From the NCBI GenBank assembly GCA_038125265.1, contig JAYPDM010000007.1, positions 1-53,593 on the forward strand: a stretch of 53,593 nucleotides of DNA, written 5' to 3'. The stretch's first letter is position 1; each line of letters starts with the position of its first letter. This document shows, piece by piece, positions 25,854 to 35,243 of this stretch. Made by a program: the position numbers and the translations under genes. The stretch is from JAURFX01 sp038125265 (GTDB lineage: Bacteria > Pseudomonadota > Gammaproteobacteria > Steroidobacterales > Rariloculaceae). The notes below the pieces were generated by a model, which was not told the DNA's origin, did no database searches, and was given only the letters and a program-made list of their open reading frames with translations.

Positions 25854-27392
25854 CTATTTTTGAAACATGTTAAGCATACGCCGGGTAACAGCAAAGCCAC
25901 CTGCGATGTTTATACTCGTAATAAGGACAGTCGCAACTGCTATCCATGTAATTAGAAGCTGATCGGAGCTAATTTGAAGAACTGCACCGATAATAATAAT
26001 ACTGCTTATGGCATTCGTAACACTCATCAATGGGGTATGAAGCGCTGGAGTAACATTCCAAATCACCATATATCCTATAAAACATGCAAGCACGAAAACA
26101 GTAAAGTGCTCCATGAATGATGCGGGAGCCACTGATCCCATCCATAACAATGCGGCCGAAGCTATTACTGCTGCCACAATATTTCCAAATGTTTTGCTCT
26201 CCTCTTTTTTCTCCTGCAGAGGTGGTGAAGTATCCTTATTATCTGCTTGAGGTTTAGGTGCTGCTGAAAGTTTTGGGGCAGGAGGTGGCCAAGTTATGGA
26301 GCCCTCATGAATAACTGTCGCTCCTCTTATCGCCTCATCCTCCATATCGACAATAATGTTCCCATCCTTTTCGGGGCACATATCGGTGAGAATATGTCTC
26401 AAATTTGTTCCATAGAGTTGACTCGCTTGCGCAGCCAAGCGGCTAGGCAAATCAGTGTACCCAATGATCGTAACTCCCTCATGATCGACTACCTCATTGG
26501 CTTGAGTAAGTTCGCTGTTCCCGCCCTGCTCGGCTGCCAAATCTACAATGACAGAGCCTCTTCGCATCGAAGTAATCATTTCTTTGGTAATCAATTTAGG
26601 GGCAGGCTTGCCTGGAATAAGGGCTGTGGTAATGATGATATCTACATCTTTGGCTTGTTCAGCAAATAGCTCCATCTCTGCCTTAATAAATTCATCGCTC
26701 ATGACCTTGGCGTAACCGCCTTCTCCAGAGCCATCCTCCTCAAAATCTAACATTAAGAATTCAGCATCCATGCTTTCTACTTGTTCTTTGACTTCAGGTC
26801 GCGTATCAAATGCTCTGACAATGGCTCCCATACTTTTGGCAGCACCGATTGCAGCAAGACCTGCCACTCCTGCGCCAATGACTAGGACTTTAGCTGGAGG
26901 AATTTTTCCAGCAGCAGTTATTTGGCCCGTAAAAAATCTTCCGAAGTGTTGTGATGCCTCGACCACGGCACGATACCCTGCAATATTTGCCATAGAACTG
27001 AGGGCATCCATCTTTTGTGCTCGAGAAATTCTCGGCACACTATCCATCGCAAGAATAGTTGCGCCGGTCTGGCTTAGTTTTTCTAAAAGCTCTTTATTCT
27101 GAGCAGGCCAGATAAAGCTTATTAATGTTTTGCTCGAGTCTAAGAGCCCCACCTCTTCCTCTGAGGGTGCTCTAACTTTAAGTATAATGTCAGACTCAGT
27201 CCACAGGCTTGCGGTATCTTTTATACTCGCTCCCGATTCTTTATAAAGATCATCGGTAAACGATGCGAGATCCCCAGCTTTTGATTCAACATTAACTTCA
27301 AATCCAAGTTTTATAAGATCTTTGACAACTTCAGGAGTAGCTGCAACTCTTTTCTCTAGACTGTAAACCTCTTTGGGGATACCAATTTTCAT
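25854..27392 (-). CDS. pntA: NAD(P) transhydrogenase subunit alpha
   Basis: The protein is 512 residues from ATG 27392 (MKIGIPKEVYSLEKRVA). A longer frame to 27413 is rejected, because GGAGAG lies just before this ATG and the family starts here. Domain I binds NAD(H) (about 1-375), with RVAATPEVV, VIGAGVAGLAAIGAAKSMGA and the mobile loop near the middle. A Pro/Lys-rich linker (residues about 370-400) is followed by four C-terminal membrane helices. This is the single-chain alpha form as in E. coli, not the split alpha1/alpha2 form of many alphaproteobacteria. Confidence 0.96.
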   Translation of the reverse strand: MKIGIPKEVYSLEKRVAATPEVVKDLIKLGFEVNVESKAGDLASFTDDLYKESGASIKDTASLWTESDIILKVRAPSEEEVGLLDSSKTLISFIWPAQNKELLEKLSQTGATILAMDSVPRISRAQKMDALSSMANIAGYRAVVEASQHFGRFFTGQITAAGKIPPAKVLVIGAGVAGLAAIGAAKSMGAIVRAFDTRPEVKEQVESMDAEFLMLDFEEDGSGEGGYAKVMSDEFIKAEMELFAEQAKDVDIIITTALIPGKPAPKLITKEMITSMRRGSVIVDLAAEQGGNSELTQANEVVDHEGVTIIGYTDLPSRLAAQASQLYGTNLRHILTDMCPEKDGNIIVDMEDEAIRGATVIHEGSITWPPPAPKLSAAPKPQADNKDTSPPLQEKKEESKTFGNIVAAVIASAALLWMGSVAPASFMEHFTVFVLACFIGYMVIWNVTPALHTPLMSVTNAISSIIIIGAVLQISSDQLLITWIAVATVLITSINIAGGFAVTRRMLNMFQK

Positions 27393-27442
27393 AGAACTCT
27401 CCAAGCAGAACAATTTCTTTGGGGGTATTTTATCCTAAGCTC

Positions 27443-27472
27443 AGTATAAGGTGTATATTAATTATGTATTAA
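27443..27472 (-). promoter_or_regulatory. Possible pntA promoter
   Basis: On the minus strand TTAATA (27467-27472) and TATACT (27443-27448) are separated by 18 bp, about 50 bp upstream of the pntA start. The match is moderate (4/6 and 5/6) and was found by eye only. Confidence 0.35.
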
Positions 27473-27523
27473 GCGAGAAGAGTATCTTCGTATAAGCGCA
27501 AAACATGGAATTCTAAATTACTA

Positions 27524-29689
27524 ATGCATTATCACTACAGATTAGCTTGTGAAGTAGCACTACCAATCTCTTATCAACAAAGCCTTCAATATGAAATTAA
27601 GCATCTGGAGTCAATAAAAATTGGCTCTAGAGTTGAGGTTGAGGTCGGCAAACAAAAGAAGATGGGAATCATCATTAAATTAATGAGGCACCATACCTCC
27701 TCAATTAAGTTAAAGCCTGTCATCAACCTTTTTGAATCTGTTCCTACTTTTACTCCCGAGGCACTAAAAGAGCTCATGTGGGTAAGTAGTTACTACCACA
27801 TTCCATTGGGAGAAATTATCTTTTCTGCCTTTCCCTCTTATTTGAAAAAGCGAGGCTCGATTAAAAAAGAGAATGAATTTAACTATGTCATTAACTCATC
27901 AGAAACCATGCACTTAAGGGGTAACAAACAAATTAGAGCTATTGAGCTTTTAAAACGTCAGCCCATGACAATGGCTGATCTTAGGAGCAATGGAATTTCA
28001 AGAGAGACCGTTAAAAATCTTGAAGCTAAAAATTTTATAGCTGCTATCTCGCCTAATTCAATAAGTCCCTCTCTAGAAATTAAAAAGAATAATTTACTGA
28101 GGCTTAACAATGATCAAGTTCAATGCCTAAAAAACATTAAGAGTAAATCGAATGATTTTTATACACATCTAATTTATGGAGTGACAGGTTCTGGCAAAAC
28201 AGAAATCTACTTAAATCTGATAGATTTTTTTGTAAAACAAAAAAAACAAGTTTTGTTAATGGTTCCTGAAATATCTCTCACGCCTCAATTATTAAATAGA
28301 ATGCAAGCTAGATTTCATGGAGAGATTGGAGTTTATCACTCAAAAGTTAGCGAAAAGCAAAAATACAATGTATGGAAAAAACTTAAAATGGGTGAAATAT
28401 CATGTGTCATAGGTACGCGATCATCTGCATTCTTACAATTTAACAAACTAGGAGCAATTATCATTGATGAAGAACATGATTCTTCGTTCAACCAAAAAAA
28501 TCCCTATGCTTTTTCTGCAAAAAATATACTTATTAAAAAGGCAAGCATAGAGAGGATTCCAATTATCCTAGGAAGCGCTACTCCTTCACTCGAGAGTCTC
28601 TTCAATATAAAAGAGAAACAATTCATTCTCCATGAGCTTCCTGATAGAACTGGCACGGCAAAATTACCTAGCATAAGACTGATTGATAAAAATAATCATA
28701 AGGAAAAAAATGGTTTTACAATTTCAGCTCTGCAGGCGATTAAAAAACATCTAGCCAACAAAAATCAAATTTTTATATATGTTAATAGAAAAGGGTTTGC
28801 ACCCATTTGTTATTGTACAAATTGTAATTTAGCTAAAGCATGTAATGGGTGCAGCAGTCGCCTTGTCTACTATAAAAGAAAAAATATTTTTAAATGCCAA
28901 ATCTGCAATAAGCAGGAAATAGCAAAAATTCATTGCGATCAATGTGGTCATGACTTGAAATTTTTAGGTCAGGGTACAGAACAAATTAAAGATTTTGTAA
29001 CAGAAAAGTTTCCTTTGTCTCGTGTTGGAATCATTGATTCAGATATTATTGATAGCAGTCAAAAGCTCGATTCATTTCTTTCAAAAATTAATGAAAAAAA
29101 ACTGGATATCATCATTGGTACGCAGCTTTTTTCAAAAGGTCACGATTTTAAAAATATTACGCTTGCTATTATTTTGGATGCAGATCAGGGAATCTATGGT
29201 ATCGACTTCAGATCGCATGAAAAACTTCTTCAGCAGTTATTTCAGGTCTCAGGTAGATCCGGCCGAGGAGAAAAAGGAGGCGAGGTTCTTGTCCAAACCT
29301 ATAATACAAAACATCCTATTTTCTCTTATTTATTGAAACAAGATTATATAGGAGCCTCTCGCTATTTACTCGATGAACGTGTTGAGGCACACTGGCCGCC
29401 ATTTCATCATTTAGCTGCAATCATTTGTCAATCTAAGTCTCAAGAAAGTGCTTTTTCATTACTTAACAAAATAAAACAAAAAACTCTAATCAATGACAAA
29501 AGAATCAAGTTATTAGGTCCAGCGTCTAATATAATACTTAAGAGAAAAGGCATGTATGGTATGCACTTACTGATACAAAGTAGCGATAGAAAATTGTTAA
29601 ATAAAACAATTAATGACCTAAAGCCTTTTATTTTAAATTTACAAAAAAGCAACCAAATAAAAATTCAAGTTGATCCTCATGAAATCTAA
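27524..29689 (+). CDS. priA: Primosomal protein N' (replication restart helicase)
   Basis: A 721-residue superfamily-2 3'-5' DNA helicase that reloads the replisome at stalled forks. The N-terminal DNA-binding part is followed by Walker A GVTGSGKTEIY and the DEEHDSSF box. It also has a paired zinc-binding region with CYCTNCNLAKACNGC and CQIC/CDQCG, the IGTQLFSKGHDF motif and the QVSGRSGRGEKGG motif VI. Family length is typical (E. coli 732). It diverges from pntA and overlaps argS by 11 bp at its 3' end. Confidence 0.97.
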   Translation: MHYHYRLACEVALPISYQQSLQYEIKHLESIKIGSRVEVEVGKQKKMGIIIKLMRHHTSSIKLKPVINLFESVPTFTPEALKELMWVSSYYHIPLGEIIFSAFPSYLKKRGSIKKENEFNYVINSSETMHLRGNKQIRAIELLKRQPMTMADLRSNGISRETVKNLEAKNFIAAISPNSISPSLEIKKNNLLRLNNDQVQCLKNIKSKSNDFYTHLIYGVTGSGKTEIYLNLIDFFVKQKKQVLLMVPEISLTPQLLNRMQARFHGEIGVYHSKVSEKQKYNVWKKLKMGEISCVIGTRSSAFLQFNKLGAIIIDEEHDSSFNQKNPYAFSAKNILIKKASIERIPIILGSATPSLESLFNIKEKQFILHELPDRTGTAKLPSIRLIDKNNHKEKNGFTISALQAIKKHLANKNQIFIYVNRKGFAPICYCTNCNLAKACNGCSSRLVYYKRKNIFKCQICNKQEIAKIHCDQCGHDLKFLGQGTEQIKDFVTEKFPLSRVGIIDSDIIDSSQKLDSFLSKINEKKLDIIIGTQLFSKGHDFKNITLAIILDADQGIYGIDFRSHEKLLQQLFQVSGRSGRGEKGGEVLVQTYNTKHPIFSYLLKQDYIGASRYLLDERVEAHWPPFHHLAAIICQSKSQESAFSLLNKIKQKTLINDKRIKLLGPASNIILKRKGMYGMHLLIQSSDRKLLNKTINDLKPFILNLQKSNQIKIQVDPHEI

Positions 29690-31424
29690 AAATAACAAAT
29701 ATATATTTCATCAATTAAATGAACTATTTGACCAGGCCATTCTAGAAATCGTTAAGGATCCAAAAATCAAATTGAATTATCAAATTGATAGAACTAAAAA
29801 TATAAGTCACGGCGATTTTAGCTGTAATGCAGCGATGACTTTATCAAAACACCTTAAAATGAAGCCCTTTGATTTAGCACAAAAAATTATGGATGCTTTG
29901 GGGTCAAATAAAATCATTTTAAAAACTGAGATTGCTGGTCCAGGATTTATAAATATTTTTATTAACGATGAAGTCTATACCGATGAACTGAAATCCATCC
30001 TCAAGCAAAATGCGGATTACGGAAAAATCGTTCGCGAGAATCCAAAAAAGATTTTAATTGAGTATGTTTCAGCAAATCCTACCGGCCCGCTTCATGTAGG
30101 GCATGGTAGGGGTGCGGCATACGGAAGCACGATGGCAAACATTCTAAAAGCAAGTGGTGAGGAAGTCATACAGGAATACTATGTCAATGACGGGGGGCGT
30201 CAGATGGATATTCTTGCTCTCAGTGTTTACCTAAGGTATTTGCAATTAAACAACGGATCATTCAATTATCCTGAAAAGTGTTACCAAGCTGAATATGTTG
30301 AAGAAATTGCATTAAACATACATAGAGAAAAAGGGTTTCAGTTCCCTCCCTCAGATAAACTTATTCATCTCCTAGATGATAATGATAGTTCTGAGGAGTC
30401 TCTTGATAATCTTATAAATGAGCTCAAAAATCTTTTAGATCAAGATTATGATCTATTTTTTAATGCCGGCCTGGATTCAATTCTCTCTGATATAAAGCAC
30501 GATCTTGGTGAGTTTGGCGTTACTTTCGATATCTGGGCATCGGAGAAAAAGTTCCTTAGTGGCGATATTTATATGGATTGTATCCAAAAAATTAAAGATA
30601 GCGACTTTACTTATGAAAAAGACGGGGCCCTATGGTTTAGCTCTATGGAATTTGGTGATGATAAGGATAGAGTTTTAATTCGAGAAAATGGACAGCCGAC
30701 CTATTTTGCATCCGACCTTGCCTACCATATCGATAAATATGAAAGAGGCTTTGATCAATATATCAATGTGTGGGGCGCTGATCATCATGGCTATTTAAAA
30801 CGTATGGAAGCTGGACTTGAAGCCTCAAAGAAGGATCCGAAGTTACTTAAAGTCATATTTATCCAATTTGTTTCTCTTTTCAAAAAAGGAGAGAAGGTAC
30901 AAATGAGTACGCGCTCCGGTAACTATATTACCTTACGTGAGTTGAGAGATGAGGTTGGCAATGATGCCACTCGTTTTTTTTATGTTAGTAGATCCAGTGA
31001 TCAACATCTTGACTTTGACATGACGCTTGCAGTTGAGCACAGCAACGAAAATCCAGTATTTTATGTTCAATATGCTCATGCAAGACTTTGCAGCATATTA
31101 AGGCAGAACGATATAAGCTTAGAAAAATTAGTGAGTACTTCTGACTTAAGTCTTTTGACTAATGATCAAGAAATAAATTTAATGAAAGAACTATCAAAAT
31201 TTCCGGAGCACATCGAAATGTCAAGCAAGACTCTATCCCCCCAGATCATTACAAGCTATGCTAAAAACATAAGCTCCCTCTTTCATACGAATTATGCAGC
31301 AAATAAGGTGATTGTAGATAATGAAGCACTGATGAGAGCAAGATTATCGCTCTGCTATGCGACAAAGTTTGTTATTAATAATGTACTGGACTTAATAGGA
31401 GTCTCGGCTCCAGAAAAAATGTAA
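29679..31424 (+). CDS. argS: Arginine-tRNA ligase
   Basis: A class I aminoacyl-tRNA synthetase of 581 residues from ATG 29679, close to E. coli ArgS (577). An in-frame TTG at 29670 is possible but less likely. The N-terminal additional domain is followed by EYVSANPTGPLHVGHGRGA, which contains the HIGH motif (HVGH). INVWGADHHGYLKRM and the degenerate KMSKS-equivalent VQMSTRSGNYITL come next. The C-terminal anticodon-binding domain ends the protein. It overlaps priA and is followed 3 nt later by the SPOR gene. Confidence 0.97.
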   Translation: MKSKNNKYIFHQLNELFDQAILEIVKDPKIKLNYQIDRTKNISHGDFSCNAAMTLSKHLKMKPFDLAQKIMDALGSNKIILKTEIAGPGFINIFINDEVYTDELKSILKQNADYGKIVRENPKKILIEYVSANPTGPLHVGHGRGAAYGSTMANILKASGEEVIQEYYVNDGGRQMDILALSVYLRYLQLNNGSFNYPEKCYQAEYVEEIALNIHREKGFQFPPSDKLIHLLDDNDSSEESLDNLINELKNLLDQDYDLFFNAGLDSILSDIKHDLGEFGVTFDIWASEKKFLSGDIYMDCIQKIKDSDFTYEKDGALWFSSMEFGDDKDRVLIRENGQPTYFASDLAYHIDKYERGFDQYINVWGADHHGYLKRMEAGLEASKKDPKLLKVIFIQFVSLFKKGEKVQMSTRSGNYITLRELRDEVGNDATRFFYVSRSSDQHLDFDMTLAVEHSNENPVFYVQYAHARLCSILRQNDISLEKLVSTSDLSLLTNDQEINLMKELSKFPEHIEMSSKTLSPQIITSYAKNISSLFHTNYAANKVIVDNEALMRARLSLCYATKFVINNVLDLIGVSAPEKM

Positions 31425-31427
31425 CTG

Positions 31428-31901
31428 ATGAAAAAAGAGAGCATTATTCAAATTAAATTAAATTTCTTGCAATCGCTTTTTTTTGGAAGTGTTCTTGCAA
31501 TGATTGCTTTAGTTACATACAACAGTATTCGATTTGTTCAGCCTGAAACCCTCCAAACGAATGAATCTGAATCCACAGCAGACTTAGACTTTAATTTCTC
31601 TTTCTATGATTCTTTGTCAGCAGTAGATGTTGTTGCTGAATCACAATTGTCGGCAAGCGTTGATACAGATACAGAAAATTTATTAGCAATTCAAGTGGGC
31701 GCCTTCCAGCAAAGGGTTGATGCGGAGGCTATGCTTCAAAGACTACAAAATTTTAACCTCACAGGTCAGATTCAAGTTTCTGAATTAGCTGGAAGAAATA
31801 TCCATCGGGTAAGAATTGGTCCTTTTTCTGAAGAAGAGGCAATAGAATACAAAGAAATTCTTGATAGTATTGGTATTTATTCCATTACCGTTGATCTATA
31901 A
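31428..31901 (+). CDS. SPOR-domain protein (FtsN-like)
   Basis: A 157-residue inner-membrane protein with a short cytoplasmic N terminus and one transmembrane segment (about residues 12-31, LQSLFFGSVLAMIALVTY). A periplasmic linker and a C-terminal SPOR domain (about 84-157, beginning LLAIQVGAFQQRVDAEAMLQRL) follow. SPOR domains bind denuded septal peptidoglycan. The priA-argS-SPOR order matches the place of ftsN in many gammaproteobacteria, so an FtsN-like division role is likely. The hslVU genes that usually follow are absent. The end lies 2 nt from the convergent regulator gene. Confidence 0.82.
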   Translation: MKKESIIQIKLNFLQSLFFGSVLAMIALVTYNSIRFVQPETLQTNESESTADLDFNFSFYDSLSAVDVVAESQLSASVDTDTENLLAIQVGAFQQRVDAEAMLQRLQNFNLTGQIQVSELAGRNIHRVRIGPFSEEEAIEYKEILDSIGIYSITVDL

Positions 31902-31903
31902 CA

Positions 31904-33097
31904 CTATTGAATATTTAGTTTTTTGAGCTTCCGATAAAGGTAAGTTCTCTCAACGTCTATCCTTCCTGCCAGTCGACTTATTATCTCATTTGAGTTTTTG
32001 AGATGATGCTTAAAGTACACGTATTCAAAGACCTCTTTTGCTTTTTTATAGTTTAGGCCAAGAATATCGTTTGTAAGCGAAAGTGCATCGGATAATAGTT
32101 CGCTTTGTGAAAGTCCTAAAACTAATTCATTGGTACTATTGAAATTTTTTACAACAAAATTTAGCTCTAGGTATTCAAAAGGCCATGAATAAGATTCTAG
32201 TAAGGCTATCTGCTCATTTGTTAAATGTGGCTCAATATTAAACTGGGATTTAAATAAATGAATAAAATTTTTTAAAATATCTTCGCGTACCTCAGATAGT
32301 TTTGGAATTTCAATAAAATTGAAATTTTGCTTAGAAAAATTTATCTGAAATTGATCGATACTAATTGATTTTGAATAAACAATAGCTTTTGATCCTGACG
32401 GTAAGGATCGATCAAAAAAGTTTTTAACCTTTTTAAGATTATATTTAATGTCATAATTTTCCAAATTAATAAGCACGATATCTGCACCTTTTAGTTCACT
32501 ACCAAAGGGGTCAGCTAAAATTTTATTCTTACCTGATTCTTGAAGTTGATGCGTAAGATATTGATCAAAACTATCCCACTCATAAAAAAAACTACCCGAT
32601 ATAAAATAATGATCAGCATCATTAATTAAAGATTTAACTTTTTCTTGAAATCTAATTGCAGAACTTGAATTACCTTGGAGACTAATTGGAATTTTATTTT
32701 CATAGAGTTTACTGGCATTTATATCGGCATCTTTTTTTTCTGAGGTGTAATACCTGATGGTCTCTACCAGGTGATTTAAAGATATAGGTTTTTCGAGGAA
32801 GGCTTTTGCTCCGAACTTAGTTGCCTGGATTGCAGTATCAACAGTACCGTGCCCGGACATCATGATAAAGTTTGTCTCTTGCTTCTGATTAATAAACTCT
32901 CGGAGCAATGAGATACCATCGACATCTGGCATCCAAACATCTAAAAGCACAAGCCCATAGATATTTTTATTAAACGCATCTCTGGCTTTCTCTCCATTAT
33001 TTGCAATATCAACTTGAAAGCCCTCATCCTCCAGTATCTCTTTGATTAAGAGGCATATATTAGGCTCATCATCAACAACTAATATTTTATTTTTCAT
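31904..33097 (-). CDS. NtrX-like response regulator with degenerate AAA+ domain
   Basis: 397 residues. The receiver domain (1-120) is intact, with VVDDEPN, phospho-acceptor Asp in LLDVWMPDVDG and the Lys motif FLEKPISL. The middle region (about 135-335) aligns with the sigma-54-activator AAA+ domain at its edges. It lacks a Walker A P-loop, the GAFTGA loop and the Arg finger, and only a remnant of Walker B (GADIVLINLEN) remains. The distal part keeps SEVREDILKNFIHLF and a YSWPFEYLEL trace of the WPGNVREL motif. The C-terminal Fis-type helix-turn-helix (about 370-397) is intact. It overlaps the kinase gene by 11 bp. It probably acts as a phospho-switched DNA-binding protein without ATPase. Confidence 0.8.
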   Translation of the reverse strand: MKNKILVVDDEPNICLLIKEILEDEGFQVDIANNGEKARDAFNKNIYGLVLLDVWMPDVDGISLLREFINQKQETNFIMMSGHGTVDTAIQATKFGAKAFLEKPISLNHLVETIRYYTSEKKDADINASKLYENKIPISLQGNSSSAIRFQEKVKSLINDADHYFISGSFFYEWDSFDQYLTHQLQESGKNKILADPFGSELKGADIVLINLENYDIKYNLKKVKNFFDRSLPSGSKAIVYSKSISIDQFQINFSKQNFNFIEIPKLSEVREDILKNFIHLFKSQFNIEPHLTNEQIALLESYSWPFEYLELNFVVKNFNSTNELVLGLSQSELLSDALSLTNDILGLNYKKAKEVFEYVYFKHHLKNSNEIISRLAGRIDVERTYLYRKLKKLNIQ

Positions 33098-35243
33098 TAC
33101 TAACTCTTAATGGAAATTTAAGTGTCACGGTAGCCCCTGCTATCTCGTTATTGAAAAGCTCAATCGTTCCATTTTGCTCCTCGATAAGCTTTTTCGCAAT
33201 CGCTAATCCTAAGCCAGTACCTTTAGATTTAGTACTGATATAGGGTTTGAATGCATCTCTAAGCATTTCATCAGAAAATCCAGTTCCATTGTCCGTAATT
33301 TCAATTTGTAATTTTTTATTCTTAGAAATTAATGCATTGATTTCAACTCTTTCTTTGCCTTTAATCACTGAGGCTTCAAAAGCATTTTTGATTACATTTA
33401 ATAAAATTTGTCTGAATCTTCCTTTATCCGTCTCAATAGAATCTACAGTGTCAGCTACATTGAGAATTAATTGTCCCTTTTCTGTACGATGAAGATGCAA
33501 ATTAATAATCTCTTCGAGCAACTCTTTAACATGAACGTGCTCAAGCTTTAAACTTGGCCCCCTGGCATATTCACCAAAATCATCGACCATCCTTCTTAAG
33601 TTATCAACTTCATTTATAATCGTTGTCGTACTCTTCTCTAAAGTTTCGCGAGAAATCACCTCATTGCTCTTAAGTCTTTTTTGAATCATTTCTGCAGAGA
33701 GCTTAATGGGAGTCAAGGGGTTTTTTATTTCATGTGTCAGTCTCCGTGCTACCTCTCCCCATGCTGCTTCATGTTGAGCCTGCACAAGTTCTGTTGCGTT
33801 ATCGATAACAACAATAAAACCACTAATAGATTCGTAACGGAAGGTTGATGCGGACAAATTAAATACATACGTATTAGATTTTTCTTGTATTTCAATTTGA
33901 TCTTTCCATTCATAAAGCTGAAGTTGAAATTTATTTTTGATAAGTTGAAATACTGATTGTGCAATGTGCGATTGGCATTTAACCTCATTAAGGTGTAACC
34001 CATTAAAGCTCGATTCTTTTTCTTTTAAAATTTCAAAAATCATTTCGTTCGTGATGATCACTTCTCCATCGTCCTTAATTGCGATGACACCACTTGATAA
34101 ATTAGCAAGTATGCTTGCAAGCTTATTCTGTTCATCAATTAAGCTACGCTGAGTAATTTTTTGAAGATCATCAGTTTGTTTTAAATTTTTACTCATAAGG
34201 TTAAATGATTGAATGAGCTGCCCAAATTCATCTTGCCTTTCGTATTCAAGCTCTATATCAAGATTCCCCCTTGATATTCCATCAGTGCCTAAAAGTAAAG
34301 TTTGAATTGGCTGAACAAACCTCCTTGTTAGAACGATTGCACCATAAAGAGCAGTAAAGAAAGTAATAACAAGAATGATGCTTAAAAAGAGTGTGAAGCT
34401 AAATTTAATATTAGGGATTTGAAAAGTTAGTTCACGATACTGGTTAATACTGCTTTGAACTTGGTTAGCAAGAAAACTTAAATCATCATTGACCCTGAAT
34501 CTTCCAAAGAGAACATTCTCTTGGGTAAAGTTTTGGTTAGTAACGAGTGGCATACCTACTAATACTTCATAGCTTCCATTATCTAGTGACTGAAGTTCAA
34601 GGTAGCGATTATTCTGATCAAAGTTAATGTTAATGTTAGTAGTTGGCGATAGTTGGAGGTTCATTACATCCTCAGTTGCAATGCTAATTATTTGATTATT
34701 CGCATTGAGTATCATTGCCTCTATAGCATCCGTTTGCAGTATGAAATCATTCAATATACCCAATTGATCAACGGTATTGGCTCTTCGCAAGGCCTCAGCA
34801 AGTGTTTCTATTTCACCAAGGTATTGCCTTGCCTCTATATCTATCGCCTCTTGGGTAAGCTCAACAGCCTGTACTAATCCAGAATCAAGACCTAGATTGA
34901 GCCAATTATCGATACCACTATTAATATAACGAAGTGAAAAAATAAAAATGATCAAAGAGGGTATGACCAAAAGACCGCCATAAGCTATGAGAATGCGGAG
35001 ACTGATTCTTGATCCAGGAATTTTATTTCTATAATCCCTTATAAAAGCAAAAGCATTGCCAGCCAATACTACCGTTAGAACTAAAAAACCGATAAAACTT
35101 ATAACTGCTATTAATTCTTGGTAAAAAGTAAAGTCGCTACTATCTTGATCAATAGCAGAAAAAATAAAGATTAAAACTATCCATAAAAGAATAAATACTA
35201 ATAAAGCAAAAAGTATTGCCTTAGTTCTTAATTTACCTGCCAT
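33087..35243 (-). CDS. NtrY-like sensor histidine kinase
   Basis: A 718-residue membrane kinase. Two N-terminal helices (about 8-62), a third at about 85-105, and a periplasmic or extracellular region up to a helix near 285-305 precede a HAMP domain (IQTLLLGTDGISRGNLDIELEY). A PAS domain (about 365-475) and the HisKA motif with H504 (ARRLTHEIKNPLTPIKLSAE) follow. The HATPase domain has NVIKNAFEAS, ITDNGTGFSD and GTGLGLAIAKK. The domain order matches NtrY kinases. It overlaps both neighbours (DUF4390 by 16 bp, NtrX-like by 11 bp), so the three are translationally linked. Confidence 0.9.
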   Translation of the reverse strand: MAGKLRTKAILFALLVFILLWIVLIFIFSAIDQDSSDFTFYQELIAVISFIGFLVLTVVLAGNAFAFIRDYRNKIPGSRISLRILIAYGGLLVIPSLIIFIFSLRYINSGIDNWLNLGLDSGLVQAVELTQEAIDIEARQYLGEIETLAEALRRANTVDQLGILNDFILQTDAIEAMILNANNQIISIATEDVMNLQLSPTTNININFDQNNRYLELQSLDNGSYEVLVGMPLVTNQNFTQENVLFGRFRVNDDLSFLANQVQSSINQYRELTFQIPNIKFSFTLFLSIILVITFFTALYGAIVLTRRFVQPIQTLLLGTDGISRGNLDIELEYERQDEFGQLIQSFNLMSKNLKQTDDLQKITQRSLIDEQNKLASILANLSSGVIAIKDDGEVIITNEMIFEILKEKESSFNGLHLNEVKCQSHIAQSVFQLIKNKFQLQLYEWKDQIEIQEKSNTYVFNLSASTFRYESISGFIVVIDNATELVQAQHEAAWGEVARRLTHEIKNPLTPIKLSAEMIQKRLKSNEVISRETLEKSTTTIINEVDNLRRMVDDFGEYARGPSLKLEHVHVKELLEEIINLHLHRTEKGQLILNVADTVDSIETDKGRFRQILLNVIKNAFEASVIKGKERVEINALISKNKKLQIEITDNGTGFSDEMLRDAFKPYISTKSKGTGLGLAIAKKLIEEQNGTIELFNNEIAGATVTLKFPLRVSNEK

